Source of the DNA: Euborellia annulipes
Taxonomy: Eukaryota; Arthropoda; Insecta; Dermaptera; Anisolabididae
Direction: 5' to 3'
Assembly (NCBI GenBank): GCA_023213315.1
Contig: JAKCPI010011627.1
Span: forward strand, 1-64,000
DNA length: 64,000 nt
Part shown: positions 31,458-42,283 of the stretch, piece by piece
How the letters are laid out: every line of letters begins with the position of its first letter
Numbering within the stretch: position 1 is the first letter of the stretch
Program-made: the position numbers and the translations under genes
Notes under the pieces: generated by a model
Database searches by the model: none
Told to the model about the DNA's origin: nothing
Seen by the model: the letters and a program-made list of their open reading frames with translations, nothing else

Positions 31458-34400
31458 GTCATTCTACAAAAATGGGTTAACTTTGGGATCGAATTTGAAA
31501 TGCACAATTTGTAACTTTGATTTCAATTTAGATATAAGATTGATTTCAATTGTTTGTAATGATTTTGATAGACAATAAGTTAATTTTATTGTATAAAAAC
31601 AATAAAAATATATAAAAGATGGCTAACGCCCGGTATTTGGGCATCATTACATCGTAAACTAATATAAAACATATAATTATTTTATAAACAGTGTATAATA
31701 TTAGATATTTTTCAAATTTAACATAAGCCAAGGGACTGACGCTCGGATTTAGGTACGCGGTTTCGAAATAAAAAAAGTAAAAAATAATGTAAATTTATTT
31801 AAAATCAAAATATATGACTTTCTAAAGCTTAATAAAGTATCTTAGATTATATCGATATGGATAATGATATCAATCTAATAGTTTAAAATAAATTTGCATT
31901 TAAATGTTCTTTGTGCGCAGGTACATCCCAGGGTACTGACATTTTATGGATAAAAATACGAATATTTTCATTAAATTTTTTTTAAATTTCAATATTTACC
32001 ATGTGTGACCAAAAATTATTAACTTTTTCTATTAACTGATGATTAAAAAAGTTAATATGTTTGGTAGTCACTGAATTATTTTCAATTATGCGAAGTTGAT
32101 CCATTTTTGTACAATAGAATGACCCATATATATATATATATATACATATATGAGATTTAATCTCAACGCAACTTAACTTAGAAAGTTCGTCTTCACAAAT
32201 ACGTAGCCACGGAAAACTTCTAGAGAATATATGGACCCTGTTACCCATTAGTGTGTCAAGCGCCAGCTACCGGGATTTGAGAAAATTAACATTAAAATTT
32301 TTTGTTTTGATTAGATTATTTATAATTTTTTTGTCAATTGTGCAAGTAACATTAAATATAAAATTTTTTTAGGACATATTTCATAAAAAATACTATTAAT
32401 TGTTGCATTTGAAACAATATTCCGTGCTTTACTCAATTTTTAATTTTTTTTTGGCGCTTGACACACTAATGCGTAACAGGGTCCATATATGCCTAGGATG
32501 GCCATATGTACCGTTTTGAACGGGACAGTATCGTTCTTTTTCCATATTTCTCGGCCGTACTGTCGTTTTAATAAAAATGTCAATTACGGTTTTTAACATA
32601 CTATAACTGAACCGCATAGATCGACTAATGAGTTCCACTTTTTATCCATTGTATTGTTGTGTTATTATATGTCAATGGTTTAAACTTCATATTTTTTAAA
32701 GTTTTATTTTTTTAAACTTTGAGTCTACCGTTACAATGTCAAAGACTTTTTTTATGAATACATAATATTTGAAGAGTTGAGAATTAGAAGGGCTGTATGA
32801 ACGATTTTTTTTTGTATGCCATTTGATATAGATGATCTAGGTGACGAATGATTCTATTCTAATGTTGTTAGTTACCTGTATGACTTTGATTCAATAAAAA
32901 CCGCTTATACCTATTAACTCCGATTTATCAGTTGGCGACGAGGAATAAAATTTATATAAAAGAGGAAAACAAAAACTTCTCTTGAAACATCTTCCGAAAC
33001 TTCTTCTCTTGCTCTATCTTCCTTTCCTTCACTCTTCTCATTTTTTTACTTTTCCTCTTCCTCATCTTCTGAGTCTAACGAGAAATCCACTTCATGACCC
33101 TGACTTTTCCATAATCAGAAAAGAATAGAAATTTAAAAAAGATGACACTATTTGGTTTAGAATGTATAACAAGAAAAATAAATGGGAACTCGGAAAAATA
33201 ATAGATTGGTCAGGAGAAAGAATTTAGAGAATTAAAAACAAGGAGGGAAATATATTGATAAGACATGAGGATCAGATTAGAAAAGCGAGTGAGGAATTAT
33301 GGAAAAGTCAGAGTCATGAAGTGGATTTCTCGTTAGACTCAGAAGATGAGGAAAAGGAAAAGTCAGAAAATGAGAAGAGTGAAGGAAAGGAAGATAGAGC
33401 AAGAGAAGAAGTTTCGGAAGATGTTTCAAGAGAAGAAGTGCCAAGAGAGGAGAATCAAGATGTTTCTGAAGAAGGTCTCGAAGAGGGAGTAAATGAACCA
33501 AAGTTGAGAAAATCGACTAGGGTCCGAAAACCTCCAGAAAGACTTTCATTGTAGGAGGAGAAGATGATATAGATGACCTAGGTGGCGGATGATTCTATTC
33601 TAATGTTGTTAGTTAACTGTATGACTTTGATTCAATTCTTATACCTATCAAGGTATTATACCTATTTGGTTGATTTTCATTGATCTTTTAATAATGAATA
33701 CTTTATAAATGTTGAAATTAAATTTCGATTCTCAGACGAGTACAATATATTTATAAATTGTAGCAGCAGCTTTTCGTCGAATTAACAGATGGACGGTTAG
33801 GATATAAAATAAAAGATTATTATTCTTCTATTTTTTATTTTTAGTTTTTTCAGGCTGAAAAAACTAAAAATAAAAAATAGAAGAATAATAATCTTTTATT
33901 TTATATCCTAACCGTCCATCGTAATTCGACGAGGAAATGCTGCTAATTTATAAATTTATAAATGTTATTATATATTATGTATCTTTTATAAAAGCATAAA
34001 AATATATAAATATACGCCAGATATAGGCCAAAAGGGGATCATCTATTAGACTAGCCTGCCATCTATTGCAAGAAGGCTGAACTAATTTGACAGATGAATT
34101 TCAAATAAATTATCTAAGCTTATTTTAAAAATTTCTTAATTAATATCTGATTAATAATAACAATAAATTCATTTTGAAATTTAAAAAAAATTAAAGACTA
34201 TTGGGACAGATTGTTTTTTTTGTATTTGCTTGATAACAAAAAAATTAATTACGATAATTTTTTAATAAGTCATTAAAAAAATTATAGCTCGATGTCCCAA
34301 TAATCTCTTATGAATTTAATTCATTTAAAAAAAAACCGCATTGAAAAATTCCTTATAATAGTCTAGTTTTTTTTTTAAATACGTTTAGACGTCGCTCCTG

Positions 34401-37400
34401 AACCCCCTTAACTCCGATTTATCACCATTAAAACCTTTATGTATAATATACATAAAGACGTAAATGGCGTAGAAATAAATTGTCCATATACCCCTTCTAA
34501 TTTTCAAATCATTATTTTAGAAAACTGTCCCGTTTTTGATATATGCCTCATATGTGGAGTGAAAAAAAATCGATTTTGGGGTATGGAATTCTAATGATAT
34601 ACGATTTGTATTAACCTTTTTCTGTGAAAGCCTCTTCAAAGAATGGTGCAAAATTTTTACAATTTTATAAACAACTCGTGTACGCACCAGCTGTGAACTT
34701 GTAATGTATTCATTATTAAAATACAATTAACAATACCTTGTTCAAATTGATTTCGCATTGTTTTGTAGTTTTTGGCATGAATGAATTCTTGAAGTATATC
34801 TTGTATTATGTCTCAAAGTCTAAAAATTTCATATTGTGATGATTTAATTTAAAAAAAAAAAGAAAAAATGTTATACATATTTTGATTTTTTTTTTTATAG
34901 GAATGGTGGCTAGTTTTTAACAATGATATTAATATTTACTTTCTAAGATAATCCATTACTGATGGATTCCAAAGAAACGCTGGTTGAAGTGTAACTTCTC
35001 CATCATAATCAATTTTTTGTTCACATGGTTGAATTCGTGGCAGGAAAATCTTCAACAACAAAAAGAAAAAAATTATTACATATTAATTAAAACACAAATA
35101 TGTTGGAAACTTTCAAATTTAGTGTATTTAAAAAATATTAATGGATAGATTGGGCCGGCGACCTAGGATAAAGGTAGTCCGCCCGCCACGAAAGCTTGGA
35201 GGCCCTGGTTCGACTCCAGAGGGGGGCAATTTTTGCCCAATCAAACACGAACTTATTTGTTATCTTAAACGATATATTGACTGGCTTATGTACAGTCTAT
35301 TAGAGCGTTGTTTGAAAAAAAAATTCCATCTCTTTTCAAACAAAGCTCTACCTAGTTAATATTTAAAAATATTTTTTACTAATTAAAGAATTTTTTTTAA
35401 AAAAAGAATATAAGTAAATATCGAATTACATTTTTTTATATTCATATAAATTATATACACTCCCGAGCAAGGAAATCGACTCACCCAATTTAATTTTATA
35501 TTCTTCTAAATAATTTATTTTTAATATCTTGAAATGTATTTAAATTTGATACTAAATTAAAAAATATTTAATAATATTTAAATTAAAATGGATAATAAAA
35601 TAAAAATAAATGAAGCACGCTTGATATTTAAATTTAAATTTAAATAATTGTAATTTTGAAGTGTGCTTGTTTAAAGATGTTTGCAAACTCGATCTTATTA
35701 AATCAAAAATATCCATAAAATTTACACTCTATCGCTTGACAAGGATACTTTATCCTTATTTCTATAGATTTTTTATAATAATAATGGATACGGCCATGGG
35801 CGTACCCAGGATCAAATCTAGGGGGGGGGGGGGGCATGGTCAGATCATGGTCGTCCAGGGGGGGCAGATCATGGTCGTCCAGATTGTGACATAGCTATTT
35901 TTTATATAGAGGGGTAAAGCCTTCGAATTAAAGGCCTAAAAACCCTCGAGTCCTAACAAAAAGAATCATTCCCCGTCGCCAGCCACCAATTTTGTTTCGT
36001 TTCATCACTTTATAAACATTTAATTTTTTCTAGGGGGGGGGGGGCAGCTGCCCCCCTGCCCCTCGCTGGGTACGCCCATGGATACGGCTCTAGTTAAGGC
36101 TGCCCAAGGTGTGGCTCTTTTCAATCAATGGAATTGATTTTTCATGGGCGGGTCACTTTCCCTGCTCGGTAGTGTATATATATATAAGTACAATTAGTTT
36201 TTTTAATACTACGAAACAGGACAAGTTTAATCTAATGGTATTTTTCTTTACCGAATTATGACAAATTTTGAGGCCACAGTAAAAAAAAATAGTACTCACT
36301 CTGACTGCAAGGTAGTTGATGGCATCGTATTCTGATGGCACTCCACGGATATCTTCAAGACGGACCATGGCGTCCCAACCATAATCCATTAAGTATCCTC
36401 TAAATTTTGGTCCTTGGTTAGTAAAATGAAATTCCTCAATTTCAAATCTGGCCCATTTATTGTTGACTTTCGCGAGCACTACCTATAATGAGAGAAATAA
36501 AATTTATTATAAAAAATTTGTTCTGGGAGACGGATGTTAAGGCGGCAGAGAATTATTTCGAGTGCATCCAGTTTAAGTGTAATAGTTAATTTTGATAAAC
36601 TTAAAAGACACCTTTTTTCCAAAAGTTGTTTGTTGCAGTGGAAATACAAGGAGCAGATATTGTACCAAATTACAATATTCCCAGAATTGTACCAAATTAC
36701 AATATTAATAATAATAATTCAAACCAAAAAAGCTTTAATAAACACATTCGTGATAAATATAACTAAAAAAGTATATGAGTAAAGTACTAGTAGTACTCGA
36801 GCTTTCCCAAAAGTGAGACCTAGCGCAATTGCATAATGGTATATATTTAAAATTGCAAAGAAATCGAGAAAAATGGAAAAAACTAAAAAGTACTTCAGTA
36901 AAAATTCATCAGTAAAGTACTAGTACCCGAATATTCACAAAGGCGAGATCTAAATTAATTTCTTATTGGTACCAAAAATAGTATATATATATAGAATTTG
37001 AAAAAAAAATCGTTAGAACTGTTTTCGAGAAATGATGTGCTTACAAACAAACACACGTACAGTGAGGGCCAATATTAAGTCCCACCCATGCGTTTTCTAC
37101 TTGTGATTATTTCATTGTTTTTATAAAAGAAATTGAAAATCTTTATTGGCTTTGAACCATACAAGTTTCCATTAAAAAATATATATTTTTTTTTAAAACA
37201 ATGGAATAATCACACGTAGAAATCGCAATATTGTCCTTCACTGTACATTGCTCGTTTAATAGTATAAGATATGGTAAGGCAATATCTTAATTTATTAATA
37301 TTTTTAAACTTTCATTATGCTTTCCTGTAAAAACATTTTTTGGTCTTTCTCAATTCTTCATATCATTATTTATGAAATAATTTAAAAATCAAAATAAATT

Positions 37401-39800
37401 AAATATTAAAAAGATATTTCAAATATTAAAATTGGGTTTAATGAAACGTCGTGAAATCTTTGTTTTTTGCTAAGATCTTTGAGGTAAGTTTCCTTTCATC
37501 GAGTATATTTACTTATCTCAGAAAGCAACTAGTATGTTAAATAAAATTACCTCTCCGATATCTCCTTCCGCAGGTAAATCTCCTGGATCCTGTTTTTCTA
37601 ATACTTTCAACTTTTCACGATCAGTTGAAAGAAATTCATTAGTTTCAATGACAGAATAGTGAGTGGGTGACTCAATTTTGGTCACTTTGACGTTAATTTT
37701 TCGAATCTACAATGAAATTAAAAATTAATTATAAAAATATTAATGAGTAAAAAATTGAAATAATCATCATAAATGGTTTTTTTAATAAATGATTTCCCCC
37801 GACATCAGGACGAGATTGTCGTCCGTCATATAGCAATATATATATACACTCAACAGCAAAAAAATTCTACCAATCTATATCGCACTGTGGTTAGTTACCC
37901 TCCTGCGCCCGAAACCTAGTGCCAGTTTCTCTATATCTTGTAGTGTAGTTCGAGCTACATTTAAAGCCCTTGCCCCCTATCGAATGTTAATTTAATGCTC
38001 TATTAAGGCCAAAATTCTCGCAATTTTTAATCCAATACCATTTTATTGGTTAAAAATTAAGTTTAGACAAAAAATTTTTTAGTTGCATTAATTGTAACTA
38101 AAGCTAAGCTTTACGGTTGAAAAACTTCTAGGGGACTGACGTTTTTGATATAAAACTCAAAAAATCTGCTAATTGATATGGAATACTCTTTGTTCTTTTA
38201 TATATTAAATATAACAATGAAAAGACAGCAAATCCAGTATATTGTTGATATAATTATTAATAAATTTCCAAAATATTGCTTAGCAAGGGACCGATGAATT
38301 GATTGTTTACATGCTGATTTTCGACACAAAAATAAAAATAAAAGTATGTAAAAGCTGGATAACGCCCGGTATTTGGGCACCAATGCCATCTTTACACCCT
38401 AAAATTATATAAAATATATAATTATTTTAGCAACAGTGTATAATATCAGATATTTTTCAAATTTAACATAAGCCAGGGGACTGAAGCCTGGATCGAGGTA
38501 CGAGACTTTGAAATTTAAAAAAATATGTAAATTTATTATTAGAGGAATTTTTCATTTTAGACCACATTTTTGTTATTAATTATTTATTAAAAATATAAAT
38601 ACTGTACAACGTTTCGACTGCTTATTCTGCAGCAGTTCTCAAGTACTGTGCTCTTGCTCCGATTCAAGTGAACTGTCATGACGGTAACGGTGCTTTTTTA
38701 TAAACCGAAAAGCTTTAATAAACTCATTCGTGATAAATGTAAATTTATTTTAAATCAAAATTTGACATAACTACGCTTAATAAAGCATTTTAGATTACAT
38801 CGTTATGGATAATAATGATATAAATCTTATAGTTTAAAACAGGGCCGGAACTAGGATATTTTTTAGGGAGGGCAAAATTTAATTTGCCGCCCTCTCCTTA
38901 AAATTTTCTATACAAAATTCATATCATTTTATCTTTTTTTTAGTAAATCTTTCTTTAATTGCCGCCCCCTAAAATCTGCCGCCCGGGGCATACGCACCCA
39001 CTGCCCCTCCCTAGATCCGGCCCTGGTTTAAAAAAAATTTGCATTGCGGATTCCTGGGGCAACCTCCACTCGTATAGGCATACCAGATATGTCAACTTTA
39101 TTTTTAAAACGAGGTCTGGCATCCCACTCTATCTGTCCGAGACGCTGCACTTTGGGGCCTCGAGTAGGTCGCGGACCCTTGCCTGTCCGGTGCATAGGTC
39201 GGGTATGATGGCGCGGTCGTTTGCGGCGACCGCATGCCGGGTTTGGAATGGCCTCCCTTCCGAGATCCGGAGATGTCGTGATGTTGGCGCATTTAGACGC
39301 CTTACCTTCGGGCTGATGGTTGGAGCTGGTTCCTGATAGGGGCGAGGGCCTGCGGCGTGTGGGGCCTTGGGATTCTGGCCTTGTGGGGGGGGGGGGCGAC
39401 GATGGTCGGCGGCTCGCGTTTGCCTTTGAGTTGGCTGATTTTACTCATGTACACTAAGAGGGGCATATAGCCCTATGTAAATTGATTCAATAAATAAATA
39501 AATAAATAAAAATAAATAAATGTTTACTTTTTGAGCTGGTACATGCCAGGGGACTGACATTTCAGGGTTAAAAAGGCGAATATTTTTATTAAATTTTTTT
39601 AAATTTCAATATTTATCATGTATGCCCAAAAAATTTTCAACTTTTTCTATTACCTGTTCAAGGGAACAATTAGAAATCGATCGGAAAGAAATTTGGTGAG
39701 CAAAAAAAAAAAAACAATTGTCTAATAATAAATTAAATAAATATATGTAAAAACTCTAGATAGCCCAAAAGATGAAAATATAATAATTTATACTCACCAT
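30194..39800 (-). CDS. Tudor-domain protein, TDRD12-like N-terminal half
   Basis: Coding exons, high to low: 39800-39798 (only the ATG, then GTGAGT), 37706-37551, 36482-36300, 35049-34940, 31324-31150, 30984-30883 and 30775-30194 (stop at 30196-30194). The phases agree and give about 436 residues. Residues 2-53 begin IRKINVKVTKIESPTHYSVI. An extended Tudor fold follows, with EGDIGEVVLAKVNNKWARFE, KFRGYLMDYGWDAMVRLEDI and WNPSVMDYLRKIINEAQYIK, then IGFLRYKTVVKMFIEIEG and ending YEYMKE. The order and spacing follow the N-terminal Tudor region of TDRD12/Yb proteins (EG..V..W.R.., YLMDYG, LP..., W...). Those proteins act in piRNA biogenesis in germ-cell nuage; that role here is inference. The last exon is Ser/Asn-rich with an internal repeat, then GRGLLLFKNALRYHLP. 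No DEAD helicase follows. Either the protein is short, or an intron before the stop leads to exons I could not find (one candidate ends at CAG|GTAATT, about 30149). Introns hold an LTR element, three MITEs and a hAT. Confidence 0.7.
31456..32125. mobile_element. MITE with GGGTCATTCTAC ends
   Basis: GGGTCATTCTACAAAAATGG at the left and its complement, with a short insertion, at the right define a 670-bp element inserted in a TA microsatellite. Related copies are at 37870-39660 (heavily interrupted) and 50121-50480 (inverted, partial). No transposase was found. It lies just upstream (higher coordinate) of exon 5 of the Tudor gene. Confidence 0.75.
32233..32484. mobile_element. MITE with GGACCCTGTTA ends
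   Basis: The terminal inverted repeats span about 32 bp (GGACCCTGTTACCCATTAGT and complement), in a 252-bp element. The interior (AGGACATATTTCATAAAAAA) matches the longer relative at 40671-41445. Non-coding. Confidence 0.8.
32497..32818 (+). repeat. REP-B copy, first part, split by an LTR element
   Basis: It has GTTTTGAACGGGACAGTATC and the GAAGAGTTGAGAATTAGAAG block. It stops at the LTR target site (CCATT) and resumes at 34430 with AAAACCTTTATGTATAATAT and ACTGTCCCGTTTTTGAT to about 34550. The uninterrupted copy at 18835-19110 confirms the continuity. Confidence 0.65.
32824..34424 (+). mobile_element. Gypsy-type LTR retrotransposon relic
   Basis: The 5' LTR (32824-32930, TGATATAG..TTTATCA) is followed by GTTGGCGACGAGG, a primer-site-like sequence common in gypsy elements. 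The internal part (32931-33564) keeps a GPY/F-type integrase tail (TIWFRMYNKK..W..GKI) and a frame 33255-33554 ending LRKSTRVRKPPERLSL. A polypurine tract (GTAGGAGGAGAAGA) abuts the 3' LTR at 33565. The 3' LTR is interrupted from about 33648 and its end (ACTCCGATTTATCA) lies at 34411-34424. A 5-bp duplication CCATT flanks the whole (32819-32823, 34425-34429). Gag, protease, RT and most of integrase are gone, and one in-frame stop is visible, so it is inactive. Part of the internal region is duplicated in inverse order. Confidence 0.75.
33752..33953. mobile_element. Foldback element inside the 3' LTR
   Basis: Arms of about 95 bp share GATGGACGGTTAGGATATAA and its complement around a 10- to 15-bp centre (TTTTTTCAGGCTGAAAAAAC). 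It forms part of the DNA inserted in the 3' LTR. Confidence 0.75.
35144..35245 (+). repeat. tRNA-headed SINE-like fragment
   Basis: GGGCCGGCGACCTAGGATAA and, about 60 bp on, CCTGGTTCGACTCCAG (B box) form a tRNA-like head. The long interval between boxes fits a class II tRNA origin. Intronic in the Tudor gene. Confidence 0.5.
35795..36080. mobile_element. hAT-type MITE, 8-bp target duplication
   Basis: CATGGGCGTACCCAGGAT and GCTGGGTACGCCCATG are inverted ends, flanked by an exact direct repeat GATACGGC (35787-35794, 36081-36088). Long G runs lie inside, and a 20-bp internal tandem (GGCAGATCATGGTCGTCCA) is present. It is intronic, about 220 bp downstream of Tudor-gene exon 3. Confidence 0.85.
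37060..37243. mobile_element. MITE with CAGTGAGGGCCAATATT ends, TA target
   Basis: CAGTGAGGGCCAATATTAAG and CAATATTGTCCTTCACTG are imperfect inverted ends between TA dinucleotides. Inside them is a second inverted pair (CTTGTGATTATTTCATTG and complement). A solo end is at 8553. TA targeting suggests a Tc1/mariner-like origin. Confidence 0.7.
38560..38750 (-). repeat. Fragment of the GCAGTCGAAACGTTG foldback family
   Basis: TACAACGTTTCGACTGCTTA and AGTACTGTGCTCTTGCTCCG match the elements at 46625, 47895 and 54940. Only one arm is left. Confidence 0.6.
38840..39025. mobile_element. hAT-type MITE, 8-bp target duplication
   Basis: The ends CAGGGCCGGAACTAGGAT and CTAGATCCGGCCCTG are inverted copies, flanked by an exact direct repeat GTTTAAAA (38832-38839, 39026-39033). 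186 bp, non-coding. Confidence 0.85.
39035..39520 (+). mobile_element. 5'-truncated non-LTR retroposon (jockey/CR1-like) 3' end
   Basis: A frame to 39336 reads FKTRSGIPLYLSETLHFGAS and FAATACRVWNGLPSEIRRCR, the typical C-terminus of jockey/CR1-type ORF2. A short 3' UTR follows (ACTAAGAGGGGCATATAGCC), then an (AATA)n tail. A second, similarly truncated copy is at 50778-51165. Confidence 0.75.
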
Positions 39801-40559
39801 AGTTACAAAATCTAATTGTTTCGAAAAAAACTTTTCTTAAATTTTTACAATATTCGGGTCTTGGATGTTGTTCTTTCAATAAAATAATGTTTGGGTCTGA
39901 AAATTAAAAAAATATATTCAAAAATAACGAATTTTATCTGTAAACAAGTATTTAATATATTTTTAGTTTTTAACCTCACATTTTAATATTTAATTTGAAA
40001 TTTTATATAATTAGTATTAGTCTTTCAAATAATTTTTATAATATATTTATTTACCGGTATATTGAAAATAATTTTAAATGAAACTTATCACCTTCAAGTA
40101 ATAATTCCTAATTATGTAGTTTAATATTTAATATTAATAAATTAAATAAAAGTTTGAAAATATAATAATTAAAACAATTTTTAAAAACAGTTTAAAATAA
40201 AAGACAGAGAAATTGAAAAGAAGATGGAACATAATCGGTCAAACATCAAGTGGCACTCGCGGCGGTCAATTTTGACATATAATATTTAATATATGTGACA
40301 GCTTGATTAAACATTAAAAAAAATAAATAAATAAAAAACAGATGAAAAAATCAGGTTAACAAAAAAATCATAATATGATAAATAATTTATGAGAAAAATA
40401 AAATGAAAATGTCATACTTAGAAATGACACTGAACCTATTCATTTCGTTTAATTCGGGCCATTTATTCCATAAATGAAATATATATTGTAATATAGTTTA
40501 GAATATTTATTTTTTTCAATCTAAAGAAAATTATTTAACAAGATTGTGTTTTTTGTTGG

Positions 40560-40655
40560 CGGGATCAAACATCCCATGGCCCCCGGGAATCGAACCCGGG
40601 ATCTCCACCCTTTCCAGGGCATAGGCGTGCTGTCCATTGCACCATGCCAGGGAAT
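40560..40655 (-). repeat. tRNA-headed SINE-like element
   Basis: On the minus strand, GGCATGGTGCAATGGACAGC (A box) and CCCGGGTTCGATTCCCGGGG (B box with T-stem) are followed by CCATGGGATGTTTG. A shorter relative is at 45362-45432. The T arm is intact, but the acceptor stem does not close, so it is not called a tRNA gene. Confidence 0.55.
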
Positions 40656-40670
40656 AAACCAGGCTATATG

Positions 40671-41445
40671 GACCCTGTTATGCAATGGTGTGTCAAAGAC
40701 CAAACATCGAGTTTTGAGAAAATCAACATTAAAGTTTTTCTGATTTAAATTGTTTAGATTAGATTATATATCATTTTTTTTGTCAATTTTGCAAGTAAAT
40801 ACTGTAATTATGGCAGATATTCATAAATTATCTCTAAAAATACGACTAATTTAGAGAAAAACAATAAAATTATTTTTGCAAAATTCTCTAAGTCCAATAT
40901 TATATTTGTAAAAATGCTTCAAAGTCTCTTGATAATAAATAAAATAATTTTAGGTTATAGGCCTAATTAAAAAAAAAAAGAAGATATTATTAAAGTTCTT
41001 TTATGGTTATACTAATAGCTTAGAAACTTTTTATCAAAATTACATTAATAAATTTTAAATAGTATTAATATTTTAAAATAAATACAATGTATTAACAAAA
41101 TTTTCTCATCAATTAATTCCTGAATGGAAGTGAACATGGAACAGTAAATCAAAGTTATAATGAAATTGACTTAATATTATTTATTTTGTTGTCTTTTCGA
41201 AATCGCACTCATCCTTATCTTCATTATCAGGAATAATATCTAAAAATTAAATTTTGACATCTACGAATTCATTTCTCATTTTTCAAAAAAAAGGATTTTG
41301 GTTTATTTAAGATAAACAATATATAATTTTTTTAGGACATATTTCATAAAAAATACTATTAATTAAAGCATTTGAAACAATATTCCGTGCTTAACTCAAT
41401 TTTGAATTTTTTTTGGTCTTTGACACACCATTGCATAACAGGGTC
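40671..41445. mobile_element. 775-bp element with GACCCTGTTATGCAATGG ends
   Basis: The terminal inverted repeats are exact over about 33 bp (GACCCTGTTATGCAATGGTG onward). The interior shares AGGACATATTTCATAAAAAA and CAATATTCCGTGCTT with the shorter MITE at 32233. No transposase frame was seen. Confidence 0.8.
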
Positions 41446-41530
41446 GAATCGAGGTATTTTGAAAACTATTATCTTATACAAATATATAGTTTGGAGGGAA
41501 AATGGTGTAGGTTTTCCGTGAAACATATTT

Positions 41531-41694
41531 ATAAGTAAAAATTATTTAGAATATGTGAGGTTTCACTAAGTTGTAAATGAAAGATATATTGAATTTCTAA
41601 CTCGATATATTTCGGGCCATTAACAGTACATGTCACATTCTTTCATTTACAACTTGGTGAAAACTCACATATTCTAAATAATTTTTACTTACAA
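41531..41694. mobile_element. Short foldback element
   Basis: AAAAATTATTTAGAATATGT..AGTTGTAAATGAAAG is repeated inverted 45 bp later. Arms of about 55 bp. Non-coding. Confidence 0.7.
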
Positions 41695-41833
41695 ATATAT
41701 AGATCTAGAAAAATATTTAAATAAAGAAAATTATTTTGAAATTACCTCGGATTTAGTTGAAAAACGATATAATTTTCCTTTCTATCTAAATTCTTGCAGA
41801 CACATTTGCTTATTGGAAAATAACCAGGGAGGT

Positions 41834-41932
41834 AAAATAACTGATTTGTGCTGCACTCTTGTGAAGACTTTTAGAATTATAGGTATAATTTTTAACTTCA
41901 CCACAAGAGTGCAGCACAAATCAGTTATTTTT
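41834..41932. mobile_element. Short foldback element
   Basis: AACTGATTTGTGCTGCACTC and its exact complement flank a 30-bp AT-rich spacer. Arms of about 32 bp. Confidence 0.7.
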
Positions 41933-42283
41933 CAATAGAAAATATAATTTATAATATAGTATATTTATATATTATAGTATAATTTATAATATAATTTATA
42001 TTATATAAATCCAATGATAATAATTTTTGAATTACCAGGAGATCAAAAACATATAGGAGGTTATTTACTTTTGGCGCCAAGACACTCCTCTACTATTCTA
42101 TTCTCCTGATACATAGACAATGTTTTTAATAGAAATTTTTTAAATAAAATTATTAAATTAACCCCCCTAATTTTCCAAAAAAATATTGTTTGATTTTTTT
42201 AATTAGACCTATTTCATTTGTTAGGAAATTATAAGTTAGCATTAAAAATAAAAGGAATTGATAATTAAAATTTAAAAAAAATG

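Larger units (their letters stand above)
37870..39660. mobile_element. Interrupted copy of the GGGTCATTCTAC MITE
   Basis: Blocks matching 31456-32125 appear in order: CCCGGTATTTGGGCACC (38360s), ATTTTTCAAATTTAACATAA (38450s), GATTACATCG..GGATAATAATG (38790s) and CATGCCAGGGGACTGACATT (39543). Insertions between them are a foldback fragment (38560-38750), a hAT MITE (38840-39025) and a retroposon end (about 39035-39520). It lies in intron 1 of the Tudor gene. Confidence 0.6.

Noticed and set aside
33277..33501. Leu-rich 74-codon minus-strand frame
   Set aside because: It is antisense to the acidic Lys/Glu-rich tail of the LTR element.
32824..34424. Integrated virus rather than retrotransposon
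   Set aside because: Short LTRs, no envelope-like frame and a gypsy-type integrase tail fit an ordinary LTR retrotransposon relic.
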